From an uncultured Clostridia bacterium (GTDB lineage: Bacteria; Bacillota; Clostridia; Lachnospirales; CAG-274): 34,754 bases of DNA. A program made the position numbers and the translations under genes. The notes below the pieces were generated by a model. It worked only from the letters and a program-made list of their open reading frames with translations. It did no database searches and was not told where the DNA came from. Location: the NCBI GenBank assembly GCA_944384215.1, contig CALWSN010000007.1, positions 1 to 34,754 on the forward strand, given 5' to 3'. This document shows, piece by piece, positions 23,717 through 31,352 of this stretch (the stretch's first letter is position 1; the number at the start of each line of letters is the position of its first letter).

Positions 23717-24448
23717 ATGGCACTTGTTAGATTAGATAAGTTTTTGTCTAATGCTGGTATAGGGAGCAGAAGTCAAGTTAGAGATTATATAAAATTTAGA
23801 AGAGTTTGGGTAGATGGTAGCCCTTGCATAAAAGCTGATACTAAAATAGATAAAGATAAAAATGTTGTAACATTTGACAAAAGAGTTGTATCTTATGACG
23901 AATATGTATACATCATACTTAATAAACCTAAAGGCGTTATATCTGCAACAGAAGATGAACACGAAAAAACTGTTATAGATTTATTAGATGATAAATATAA
24001 AAAAATGAAATTGTTCCCTATTGGTAGGCTTGATAAAGACACAGTTGGTCTTTTAATATTATCTAATGATGGTAGATTTGCTCACAACACGCTTTCTCCT
24101 AAAAAACATATAGAAAAATCTTATTATGCACATATTAATGGTAAAATAACTGAAGAACATATTAAAAAGTTTGAAGAAGGGGTAGTGATTAGCGGTGGTT
24201 ACAAATGTTTGCCTGCTAAACTATCCATAGAATATAGTGCGGACAACTTTTCTAAAGTTAATATTACTATAAAAGAAGGTAAGTATCATCAAATAAAAAG
24301 AATGTTTGAAGCTTTTGGTAGAAAAGTTGTTTATCTTAAAAGAACTAGCTTTGATGATATAACCCTTGATGAAAGCCTACAAGAAGGTGAATATAGATTG
24401 GCTAATGATGAAGAAATGAAAGTTATTGCAAAATTTATCGAAAAATGA
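23717..24448 (+). CDS. rRNA pseudouridine synthase, RsuA/RluB family
   Basis: Isomerises a uridine in rRNA. 243 aa: N-terminal S4 RNA-binding domain (about 3-60, VRLDKFLSNAGIGSRSQV), then the catalytic domain with LNKPKGVISATED, the GRLDKDTVGLLILSNDG motif with the catalytic Asp, and a C-terminal IKEGKYHQIKRMFEAFG block. The S4 start resembles RsuA-type (16S U516) enzymes more than RluB, but I cannot settle the target site. AGGAGGG lies 6 bases before the ATG. Possibly cotranscribed with the 54-aa ORF downstream. Confidence 0.92.
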   Translation: MALVRLDKFLSNAGIGSRSQVRDYIKFRRVWVDGSPCIKADTKIDKDKNVVTFDKRVVSYDEYVYIILNKPKGVISATEDEHEKTVIDLLDDKYKKMKLFPIGRLDKDTVGLLILSNDGRFAHNTLSPKKHIEKSYYAHINGKITEEHIKKFEEGVVISGGYKCLPAKLSIEYSADNFSKVNITIKEGKYHQIKRMFEAFGRKVVYLKRTSFDDITLDESLQEGEYRLANDEEMKVIAKFIEK

Positions 24449-24539
24449 TAAACTTTTATATATATTTTACGTTTAAATTAAAGTAAAAGTAATAATATTT
24501 GAATAAAATATAATTAGGCTAAAAAAGTGGGAGATAATA

Positions 24540-24704
24540 ATGTTTGAACAAGAAGTAAAAAAGAAAAGCAAAATAACACCAGGGTTACTTATTGTTTTTG
24601 GAATTGTTTTAATGAGTATGGTTGTTGTTATAAACAATAGCACATTTGTAGAAAATTCTTTACAAAATATAAAAACTTGGAAAGAAAATAAACAAAATAT
24701 GTAG
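24540..24704 (+). CDS. 54-aa single-pass membrane protein, unknown
   Basis: Starts at ATG 24540, 6 bases after a GGGAG site (24529-24533), and ends at tag 24702-24704, just before a terminator. The protein has a charged N-terminus (MFEQEVKKKSK), one hydrophobic segment (about residues 15-31, GLLIVFGIVLMSMVVVI) and a polar tail (WKENKQNM). The positive-inside pattern suggests the N-terminus is cytoplasmic. The good ribosome binding site and the terminator directly after it support a real gene; its function is unknown. Confidence 0.7.
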   Translation: MFEQEVKKKSKITPGLLIVFGIVLMSMVVVINNSTFVENSLQNIKTWKENKQNM

Positions 24705-24738
24705 TTAATTTTTAGATATTTTGTATTTAATAAAAATA

Positions 24739-24769
24739 AAAAAAGGTTGTATATACAACCTTTTTTATT
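24739..24769. terminator. Bidirectional terminator between the 54-aa ORF and smpB
   Basis: A 12-bp stem AAAAAAGGTTGT with its complement (24739-24750, 24755-24766) with T runs on both strands, placed between convergent genes and ending at the smpB stop codon. Confidence 0.88.
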
Positions 24770-25239
24770 TATGCTTGTAATTTTAGCTTAAAGTCTTTTT
24801 CTGCTTCTCTTTTTTGGTCTTTTTTTGCTATATCGTGGCGTTTATCATATAGCTTTTTACCTTTTGCTACACCAACATCTACTTTTACATAGCTACCACT
24901 AAAATATATTTTTGTAGGGACAAGTGTGTGCCCATCTATTGTAGATGCACCTAATAGTTTATTTATTTCATATTTATGAAGAAGAAGTTTTTTATCTCTT
25001 AATGGGTCGTGATTAAAAATATTGCCGTGGTCGTAAGGGCTTATGTGCATATTTTTTATATAGGCTTCATTATTTTCTATCTTTATATAGCTATCTTTAA
25101 GGTTGCACCTACCTGCTCTTAAAGATTTTACCTCTGTGCCTTTTAAAGCTATACCAGCTTGATAAGTTTCTAGTATGAAATAGTCGTGAAAAGCTTTTTT
25201 ATTTTGAGATATTATTTTTATACTATTTTTATCTTTCAT
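24769..25239 (-). CDS. smpB: SsrA-binding protein (tmRNA partner)
   Basis: Binds tmRNA and brings it to stalled ribosomes for trans-translation. 156 aa with family features [38 protein letters not shown] and the basic C-terminal tail [20 protein letters not shown] that enters the empty mRNA channel. The upstream PHP gene ends 9 bases before it on the same strand; its last two codons (AGG AGG) are the ribosome binding site, 12 bases from this ATG. An earlier out-of-frame ATG opens a 5-codon mini-ORF that overlaps the smpB start. The tmRNA gene itself is not in the window. Confidence 0.96.
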   Translation of the reverse strand: MKDKNSIKIISQNKKAFHDYFILETYQAGIALKGTEVKSLRAGRCNLKDSYIKIENNEAYIKNMHISPYDHGNIFNHDPLRDKKLLLHKYEINKLLGASTIDGHTLVPTKIYFSGSYVKVDVGVAKGKKLYDKRHDIAKKDQKREAEKDFKLKLQA

Positions 25240-25248
25240 ATTTCATAT

Positions 25249-26085
25249 TTACCTCCTTATAGTTTTTAAATCTTCTAATAGTTTATAATCTATTTGTTTT
25301 TCTAAAAATATATTACCTAACGATACATTTGGTCTATTTGCACCGTGAAAATCACTACCACCTGTTATTTTTAAATTATATTTTTTAGCTAAAGACAATA
25401 AAAAGTTAGTTTGTGATAAAGTGTTAGATGGATAATAACATTCTATACCACAAAGCCCACTATCTTTTAAATCTTTTATAGCTACATCTAAGTCTTTTTC
25501 TGACATTTTGTATATCATAGGGTGGGCTAAAACTGGAATACCATTTGCATTTAATATAAAATCTATTGCTTCTTTATAAGATATTAAAACTCTTTGTACA
25601 TATGCAGGCTTACCTTTGCCAAGATATAAGCTAAAAGCTTCATTTCTTGTTTTTGCATAACCTTTTTCTACTATTGCACTTGCAAAATGTGCTTTTGTAA
25701 CTAACCCTGAGCCAGACAATGATTTTACATAGTCAAAAGATATATCAAGACCTATATTATTTAATTTTTCTATAAGCTCTAAATTTCTTTTATCTCTTGT
25801 TTTTTCTAAATCTTTTAAAAGGTTTAACAGGCTTTTATTAGTTATATCTAAAAAGTAACCTAAAACGTGTATTTCTATACCTTTGTAGTCGGCAGAAAAT
25901 TCTATACCGTTAATAAGCTCTATATTAAGCTCCTTTGCTTTTTCTTTAGCATAGCATATACCATCTATTGTGTCGTGGTCTGTTATAGCTATTGCTTTTA
26001 TCCCTTTTTTATAAGCTTCTTCTATAAGCTCTTCTGGACTAAATGTACCATCTGAATAAGTTGAATGTGTATGAAGGTCTATCAT
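25249..26085 (-). CDS. PHP-domain phosphoesterase (TrpH/YciV-like)
   Basis: 278-aa metal-dependent phosphoesterase. PHP motifs are MIDLHTHSTYSDGT (His5, His7, Asp12), AIAITDHDTIDG, INGIEFSADYKGIEIHVLGYF, PVLAHPM and the C-terminal GGSDFHGAN. Relatives act as 3',5'-nucleoside bisphosphate phosphatases or 5'-3' exoribonuclease-like enzymes; the precise substrate here is not known. A GGAGG site precedes the ATG. It is probably cotranscribed with smpB, whose ribosome binding site lies in its last codons. Confidence 0.9.
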   Translation of the reverse strand: MIDLHTHSTYSDGTFSPEELIEEAYKKGIKAIAITDHDTIDGICYAKEKAKELNIELINGIEFSADYKGIEIHVLGYFLDITNKSLLNLLKDLEKTRDKRNLELIEKLNNIGLDISFDYVKSLSGSGLVTKAHFASAIVEKGYAKTRNEAFSLYLGKGKPAYVQRVLISYKEAIDFILNANGIPVLAHPMIYKMSEKDLDVAIKDLKDSGLCGIECYYPSNTLSQTNFLLSLAKKYNLKITGGSDFHGANRPNVSLGNIFLEKQIDYKLLEDLKTIRR

Positions 26086-26225
26086 AAAAGCACCTCCTTA
26101 AATAAATTTATGTATCTTATATGATAGTGTTTATTATATTATTAATATCATAAAACAAATTTTAAATTAATACAATAGTAATGAAAAAGTTTTTTATAAA
26201 AATATATTTTTAAGGAGGGATATTT

Positions 26226-26633
26226 ATGACAAATAGCAAAAAAGTTACCAACCATTCAAAACCAAATGATGCTATAATATCTTTAAGCAAAGGTGCTATA
26301 TTTTCATATTTATTAACGGCAATAGTTTTTGTTATTTATGGTATATTACTTACATACACAGAAATGACAGAAGAAAAAATACAAATTGTTGTTATGATAA
26401 CTACTGTTATATCTGTTTTAATAGGTGGTATTATTGCATCTAAAGGGGTAAATAGCAAAGGGTTAATATTTGGTATGTTAGTTGGTATAATTTATGCTCT
26501 TATTATGATTATGGTTAGCCTTTGTGTATTACCTGTTATAAAAATAACATCTAAAATGATTATGATTGTTGTTTTATCTATATCTGCTGGTGGTATAGGT
26601 GGCATAATAGGTATAAATACTAAAAAAAATTAA
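26226..26633 (+). CDS. TIGR04086-type four-helix membrane protein
   Basis: 135 aa with about four hydrophobic segments (about 27-45, 56-72, 84-105, 113-130) rich in Gly/Ile/Val, with VISVLIGGIIASKGVNSKG between helices two and three. Proteins of this type (I recognise the pattern as TIGR04086) sit next to the SCIFF peptide genes in many Clostridia, and here it lies about 100 bases before scfA. AAGGAGG lies 7 bases before the ATG. Function unknown; location suggests a link with SCIFF or Sec export. Confidence 0.8.
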   Translation: MTNSKKVTNHSKPNDAIISLSKGAIFSYLLTAIVFVIYGILLTYTEMTEEKIQIVVMITTVISVLIGGIIASKGVNSKGLIFGMLVGIIYALIMIMVSLCVLPVIKITSKMIMIVVLSISAGGIGGIIGINTKKN

Positions 26634-26661
26634 ACTAAAACATAAAATTATTAAAAAATTA

Positions 26662-26690
26662 TGGAAAAATTTTAAAAGGTATGTTATAAT
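26662..26690 (+). promoter_or_regulatory. Promoter of scfA
   Basis: An extended -10 box, TGTTATAAT (26682-26690; core TATAAT 26685-26690), with a weak -35 TGGAAA (26662-26667) 17 bases upstream. It lies 44 bases before the scfA start codon and 28 bases after the previous gene. Confidence 0.7.
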
Positions 26691-26734
26691 GTTTTGTACA
26701 TATATTAATTTAAGCATTTTTAGGAGGATACAAA

Positions 26735-26878
26735 ATGAAACATATTAAAACTTTAAACACTAAATTACTTAAAAGCACTATGGCAAAAGGTGGCTGTGGT
26801 GAATGTCAAACATCTTGCCAATCTGCTTGTAAAACATCTTGTACTGTTGCTAACCAAAAATGTGAAATGGTAAAATAA
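26735..26878 (+). CDS. scfA: SCIFF six-cysteine peptide precursor
   Basis: 47-aa ribosomally made peptide, matching the conserved SCIFF family (six cysteines in forty-five residues): MKHIKTLNTKLLKSTMAKGG leader, then cysteines at 21, 24, 28, 32, 36 and 43 in the order CGEC-QTSC-QSAC-KTSC-T-...C. ScfB introduces a thioether bridge between a cysteine sulfur and an alpha-carbon (usually Thr). The peptide is nearly universal in Clostridia, and its biological role is still unsettled. TAGGAGG lies ahead of the ATG. It is followed by a terminator-like hairpin and scfB. Confidence 0.96.
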   Translation: MKHIKTLNTKLLKSTMAKGGCGECQTSCQSACKTSCTVANQKCEMVK

Positions 26879-26886
26879 TTAGCCTA

Positions 26887-26925
26887 AAAAACCATAGTTT
26901 AAACCATTTTAAGCTATGGTTTTTA
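26887..26925 (+). terminator. Attenuating terminator between scfA and scfB
   Basis: An 11-bp stem AAAAACCATAG with its complement (26887-26897, 26914-26924), extended by weaker inner pairs, ending in TTTTTAATATT. Placed 8 bases after scfA, it would give more precursor than maturase message if partly read through. Confidence 0.8.
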
Positions 26926-26942
26926 ATATTAATATATTGTTG

Positions 26943-26964
26943 CACTTTACTTTTTAGTAAAGTG
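26943..26964 (+). promoter_or_regulatory. Inverted repeat upstream of scfB
   Basis: Perfect 9-base arms CACTTTACT (26943-26951) and AGTAAAGTG (26956-26964) around TTTT. It falls between a possible -35 TTGCAC (26939-26944) and a -10-like TGTATT (26962-26967), so it may be an operator for scfB, or a second hairpin. Function not shown. Confidence 0.5.
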
Positions 26965-27013
26965 TATTTTAAAGTTAGTGTTTATACAAAAACAATTTTG
27001 AAAGGGGATTAAA

Positions 27014-28378
27014 ATGATACATAAATATAGAATGAATGATTTAAACATTGTTTTAGATGTTAATAGTGGGTCTGTTCATTGTGTAGACGATATTTCTTAT
27101 GATATATTAGATTATTATAAAAATGAAACTTTAGAAAATATAATTAATATATTAAAAGAAAAATATAACGAAAGTGATATAAAAGAGGCTTATGAAGAAT
27201 TAAAAGAGCTTGAAGAAAATGAAGTTTTATTTTCTCCTGACATTTTTTCTAGCATTATACCTGAAGTGGATAACAGACAGCCTGTTGTTAAAGCACTTTG
27301 TCTGCATATAGCTCACGATTGTAACCTTAAATGCAAATATTGTTTTGCAGAAGAAGGTGAATATCACGGTAAACGCTCTCTTATGAGTGTAGAAGTTGGT
27401 AAAAAAGCTATTGACTTTTTAATAGAAAACTCTGGCTCTAGAAAAAATCTTGAAATAGACTTTTTTGGTGGTGAGCCTTTAATGAACTTTGATGTTGTTA
27501 AAGAAATAGTAGAATATGGTAGAAGTGTTGAGAAAAAGCACAATAAAAACTTTAGATTTACTATGACAACAAATGGTATTTTATTAAATGATGAAATAGC
27601 AGATTATATAAACAAAAATATGCATAATGCTGTTTTAAGCCTAGATGGTAGAAAAGAAATTAATGATAAAATGCGTGTTCGTGCTGGTGGACAAGGTAGC
27701 TATGATAACATTGTGCCTAAGTTTGTAAAAATGGCAGAAGATAGAAACCAAATGGACTATTATGTAAGAGGTACTTTTACAAGAAATAACCTTGATTTTG
27801 CTAAAGACGTATTACATCTTGCAGATTTAGGCTTTAAGCAAATAAGCGTTGAGCCTGTTGTTACAGATGAAAAAGAAGATTATGCTATAAGAAAAGAAGA
27901 TTTACCTGTTATCTTTGAAGAATATGAAAAACTAGCTAAAGAAATGTTAAAAAGAAGAGAAGAAGGAAATTGGTTTAACTTCTTCCACTTTATGATAGAC
28001 TTAACTGGTGGACCTTGTGCTCACAAAAGACTTGTTGGCTGTGGCTCTGGTACTGAATATTTAGCCGTTACACCTGAAGGAGATTTGTTCCCTTGTCATC
28101 AGTTTGTAGGACAAGATGAGTTTAAAATGGGTAGTGTTTTTGATGGTGTTTTAAGAAGAGATATTAGAAAAAACTTTGAAGGCATTAACGTATATTCTAA
28201 ACCTGCTTGTAAAAGCTGTTGGGCAAAATTTTATTGTAGCGGTGGTTGTGCTGCTAGCTCTAATAATATGCATAGCGACCTTATTACTCCTTATGAAATA
28301 GGTTGTGAAATGCAAAAGAAAAGAACAGAATGTTCTATTATGATGAAAGTTTATGAAGCTATAAATCAAGATGCGTAG
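27014..28378 (+). CDS. scfB: Thioether cross-link-forming SCIFF peptide maturase (radical SAM/SPASM)
   Basis: 454-aa radical SAM enzyme that matures ScfA. The N-terminal region (about 1-90) resembles a peptide-recognition (RRE/PqqD-like) module. The radical SAM cluster motif is CNLKCKYC (Cys103, Cys107, Cys110). The C-terminal SPASM region has CAHKRLVGCGSG, LFPCHQF and CKSCWAKFYCSGGCAASS, which hold auxiliary iron-sulfur clusters. AAAGGGG precedes the ATG by about 8 bases. Adjacent to its substrate gene and upstream of secD/secF, the canonical clostridial order. Confidence 0.96.
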   Translation: MIHKYRMNDLNIVLDVNSGSVHCVDDISYDILDYYKNETLENIINILKEKYNESDIKEAYEELKELEENEVLFSPDIFSSIIPEVDNRQPVVKALCLHIAHDCNLKCKYCFAEEGEYHGKRSLMSVEVGKKAIDFLIENSGSRKNLEIDFFGGEPLMNFDVVKEIVEYGRSVEKKHNKNFRFTMTTNGILLNDEIADYINKNMHNAVLSLDGRKEINDKMRVRAGGQGSYDNIVPKFVKMAEDRNQMDYYVRGTFTRNNLDFAKDVLHLADLGFKQISVEPVVTDEKEDYAIRKEDLPVIFEEYEKLAKEMLKRREEGNWFNFFHFMIDLTGGPCAHKRLVGCGSGTEYLAVTPEGDLFPCHQFVGQDEFKMGSVFDGVLRRDIRKNFEGINVYSKPACKSCWAKFYCSGGCAASSNNMHSDLITPYEIGCEMQKKRTECSIMMKVYEAINQDA

Positions 28379-28532
28379 TTTTATAAGAGGTTTTTTTAAA
28401 CTTATAAAATATGGATTAATGTTTATCATTATAAAATTAATAATAGAACAAGCTATTTTAGGTGAAAATTTTGACAGCATATCAAATATTATTGAAAAAA
28501 TAGAACATAATATAAAAATAGATGAAAAATGA
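28371..28532 (+). CDS. Possible 53-aa membrane-associated protein overlapping scfB
   Basis: An ATG at 28371 overlaps the last 8 bases of scfB and runs to tga at 28530-28532. The product has a basic start (MRSFIRGFFKLIKYG), a hydrophobic segment (about residues 16-30) and an amphipathic, charged tail (IIEKIEHNIKIDEK). There is no good ribosome binding site, so translation would depend on coupling to scfB. Placed between scfB and secD, where no other gene fits, it is plausible but unproven. Confidence 0.5.
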   Translation: MRSFIRGFFKLIKYGLMFIIIKLIIEQAILGENFDSISNIIEKIEHNIKIDEK

Positions 28533-28537
28533 TAGTA

Positions 28538-28584
28538 TTGTTTAAATAATGTGTTATTTATTAAATAATAGGTTATTTAAACAA
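28538..28584 (+). promoter_or_regulatory. Nested inverted repeat in the secD leader
   Basis: Perfect 12-base arms TTGTTTAAATAA (28538-28549) and TTATTTAAACAA (28573-28584) enclose a second small hairpin (TTATTT/AAATAA). The outer arm ends just before the GAAAGGAAG ribosome binding site of secD. No T run follows, so a role as translational regulator or operator is more likely than termination. Confidence 0.5.
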
Positions 28585-28602
28585 GAAAGGAAGAATAAAT
28601 AT

Positions 28603-30000
28603 ATGAAATCTAAAAATAAAAATGTTTTAATGCTTTTTATAATATTCGTTATTACAGGTATACTTTTTTATACATCTTATAACGGCTATGGTGATGGACA
28701 TATACTTAGTTATAGAAACATAGAAAAAGGGCTAGACCTTAGTGGCGGTGTTTATATTGTATATGAAGCACAAGAAGAAACAGAAACTAACAATATTGAA
28801 AATGTATCTCAAGAAACTTTATCTACTGAAGAAAGTGTATCTTTAGAAGAAAGCACTTATGACCAAGATAGCCAAGAGCAAAGCTCATCTTTAGAAGAAA
28901 GCTCTAATGAGCAAACAGAAGAGGTAGAATCTTTAGGTGAGGCTTCTTGGCAAGATAAAATGAACTCTGCTGTATCTATGATACAACAAAGGCTTGATAG
29001 AAAAGGGTGGACAGAGGCTAACGTTTATCAAGAAGGTGATAAACGAATAAGAGTAGAGATACCTGGTATTGATGATGTAGAAACTGCTGTAAATGAAATA
29101 GGACAAACTGCTAAGTTATCTTTTGTAGATATTAATGGAAATGTTCTTGTAAAAGGTGAAGATGTTATTAATGCTAAAAAACAAGCTTATGCAGGTGAAA
29201 ATGGACAAAACCAAATAGTTGTAAGCCTAGAATTTAATGAAAAAGGTAAAGAAGATTTTAAAAATGCAACAGAAGCTAACATAGGCCAACCTTTATTTAT
29301 TATGCTTGATGATGAAATAATAAGTGCACCTACTGTTAACACTGTTATACCAGATGGGAAAGCTATTATAGAAGGTGGTTTTGATGTAGAAAGTGCTGAA
29401 GAACTGGCATCTTTAATAAGAGCAGGGTCTTTACCTTTTGAGCTTGAAATATTAGAAATGAACACAATAGGGGCTACCCTTGGTGCTAATGCTTTAAAAA
29501 CAAGTATTTTAGGTGGTGCTGTTGGTATAGCTTTAGTATTAGCATTTATGCTTATATTTTATAGAGCTAAAGGTTTTGCAGCTAGCCTTGCACTTTTTAT
29601 CTATATCCTTTTAGAACTTATATTCTTAAATGGTCTTAATATTACTTTAACTTTACACGGTATAGCTGGTATTATATTATCTGTTGGTATGGCCGTTGAT
29701 GCTAATGTTATTATTTTTGAAAGAATTAGAGAAGAGCTTGCTCAAGGTAGAACTTTAAAACTTGCTATTGATAAAGGTTTTTCTAGAGCTTTTCCTGCTA
29801 TATTAGACAGTAACATTACAACACTTATAGCTGGTGGCGTTTTATATTGGTTAGGCAGTGGCCCTATTAAAGGATTTGCACAAACTTTAATGCTTGGTAT
29901 TGTTCTTTCTATGTTTACTGCTTTAGTTATTACAAAAATAATCGTAAAAACTATGGTTAATGCTGGTATAAAATCGCCTAAGCTATATGGTGCTAAATAA
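28603..30000 (+). CDS. secD: Protein translocase subunit SecD
   Basis: Membrane component that with SecF uses the proton gradient to help release exported proteins from SecYEG. About 465 aa: first helix (8-24), GLDLSGGVYIVYEA (D1 motif), a large external domain with RLDRKGWTEANVYQEGDKRIRVEIPG, then five C-terminal helices with GMAVDANVIIFERIREEL and AILDSNITTLIAG. The frame is open from 28549, but GAAAGGAAG (28586-28594) points to the ATG at 28603. Unusual: residues about 58-114 are an acidic Ser/Glu/Gln-rich insert in the external domain. Confidence 0.95.
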   Translation: MKSKNKNVLMLFIIFVITGILFYTSYNGYGDGHILSYRNIEKGLDLSGGVYIVYEAQEETETNNIENVSQETLSTEESVSLEESTYDQDSQEQSSSLEESSNEQTEEVESLGEASWQDKMNSAVSMIQQRLDRKGWTEANVYQEGDKRIRVEIPGIDDVETAVNEIGQTAKLSFVDINGNVLVKGEDVINAKKQAYAGENGQNQIVVSLEFNEKGKEDFKNATEANIGQPLFIMLDDEIISAPTVNTVIPDGKAIIEGGFDVESAEELASLIRAGSLPFELEILEMNTIGATLGANALKTSILGGAVGIALVLAFMLIFYRAKGFAASLALFIYILLELIFLNGLNITLTLHGIAGIILSVGMAVDANVIIFERIREELAQGRTLKLAIDKGFSRAFPAILDSNITTLIAGGVLYWLGSGPIKGFAQTLMLGIVLSMFTALVITKIIVKTMVNAGIKSPKLYGAK

Positions 30001-30012
30001 GGAGGCTTAAAA

Positions 30013-30897
30013 ATGAATATAATAAAAAATAGATATATATATATTGCTATATCCGTTATTATTATAGCCATTGGTATTGGTTTTATGTTTTACAACAACA
30101 GCCAAGGTAAAGGTTTTTTTAACTATGATATACAATTTACTGGTGGTACTTCTATTGAAATATCTTTAAATGGTAAAGAAGTTAATAATGATGATATAAA
30201 CAATATGCTTAAAGAAACTATAAATATAGATAATGCTCAAATACAACTTATTGGTGATGGGCAAAGCGTTATTATAAAAACTCGTTTATTAACTCAAGAT
30301 GAAAGAGTAGCTTTTACAGATGCTATATCTGCTAAATATGGTTTAACGGATAGTGATTATTCTATTAGAGATATAAGTGCTACTATAAGTAATGAAATGA
30401 AGAAAACTTCATTTTTAGCTGTTTTAGTATCTTGTATAGCTATGCTTATATATGTTTCTTTTAGATTTAAAAATTTAAAAACAGGTGCTAGTGCTATAAT
30501 CGCTCTTTTACACGATGCTTTAGTATTAATATCTTTTTATGCTATATTTAGAATTCCTTTAAATGATGCTTTTATTGCTGCTATTCTTACTGTTTTAGGT
30601 TATTCTATTAATGCTACTATTGTTATTTTTGATAGAATAAGAGAAAATAAAGGCAAAACTGAAGATATTGATGAAAAACTTATAAATGATGGTATAAACC
30701 AATCTTTAAGACGTTCTATCTTTACTTCCTTAACTACATTTTTTACTGTAATTAGCTTATATATTTTTGGGGTAGAATCTGTTAAAATATTTGCTTTACC
30801 TATTGCTATCGGTATAATTTGTGGTACTTATTCATCTATATTTATTGCAGGACCTATATGGTATATGCTAAATAATATTAAATCTAAAAATAGCTAA
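30013..30897 (+). CDS. secF: Protein translocase subunit SecF
   Basis: Partner of SecD, 294 aa, with a first helix (about 8-28), the external FNYDIQFTGGTSIEI motif and five C-terminal helices including VLGYSINATIVIFDRIREN and RRSIFTSLTTFFTV. A GGAGG site lies 9 bases before the ATG and the gap from secD is 12 bases, so the two are cotranscribed. It is followed by a strong terminator. Confidence 0.96.
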   Translation: MNIIKNRYIYIAISVIIIAIGIGFMFYNNSQGKGFFNYDIQFTGGTSIEISLNGKEVNNDDINNMLKETINIDNAQIQLIGDGQSVIIKTRLLTQDERVAFTDAISAKYGLTDSDYSIRDISATISNEMKKTSFLAVLVSCIAMLIYVSFRFKNLKTGASAIIALLHDALVLISFYAIFRIPLNDAFIAAILTVLGYSINATIVIFDRIRENKGKTEDIDEKLINDGINQSLRRSIFTSLTTFFTVISLYIFGVESVKIFALPIAIGIICGTYSSIFIAGPIWYMLNNIKSKNS

Positions 30898-30901
30898 TAT
30901 A

Positions 30902-30948
30902 AAAAAGTCAAGAACACTACTTAGGTAGGTGCTCTTGACTTTTTTACG
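30902..30948. terminator. Terminator after secF
   Basis: A long hairpin: AAAAAGTCAAGA (30902-30913) pairs with TCTTGACTTTTT (30933-30944), extended inward by CAC..TAC with GTAGGTG, followed by T runs on both strands. It lies between convergent secF and the small minus-strand gene. Confidence 0.9.
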
Positions 30949-30954
30949 ATTAAG

Positions 30955-31191
30955 CTATGTTTTGTTTATAATTTTCTTTATTAAGTATAAAGATATTATT
31001 GTTATAGGTAAAAATACAAATATTGACGATAAGTAGTTATCTGAAAGAAAAACTTTTATAAAGTGATTATTAGTTATAGATAAAATATAATCTATAAGTA
31101 AAGTCGATATAAGACCACAAAAAAATAAAAATAAAATGCATATTAAAAATATTAATATTTTATTTAAGATTAATTTTAAAAATTTTATCAA
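30955..31191 (-). CDS. Small hypothetical membrane protein
   Basis: 78 aa, start TTG at 31191 with AAGGTGGTG about 6 bases upstream. It has two hydrophobic segments (about 8-35, ILIFLICILFLFFCGLIS; and 56-72, SSIFVFLPITIISLYLI) and a basic tail (KKIINK). No family recognised. It lies between the secF terminator and the recJ promoter, divergent from recJ. Confidence 0.6.
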   Translation of the reverse strand: MIKFLKLILNKILIFLICILFLFFCGLISTLLIDYILSITNNHFIKVFLSDNYLSSIFVFLPITIISLYLIKKIINKT

Positions 31192-31295
31192 AAAAACACC
31201 ACCTTATTATCAATATAAGCAATAATTTATAATAATAATTTTATAGTATAGCAAATAATGGATAATGTCAATATTAATATAATTAAATAAAATAC

Positions 31296-31324
31296 TTGAT
31301 AATTAATATATATATTGTTAAAAT
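31296..31324 (+). promoter_or_regulatory. Promoter of recJ-apt
   Basis: TTGATA (31296-31301) and TAAAAT (31319-31324) separated by 17 bases, 28 bases before the recJ start. Confidence 0.75.
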
Positions 31325-31352
31325 GTTAATATAACTTTTAAAGGAGATAAAA

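Noticed and set aside
28151..28480. A 109-aa minus-strand open frame across the end of scfB
   Set aside because: It is antisense to the SPASM cysteines of scfB and to the possible 53-aa ORF; composition is that of a shadow frame.
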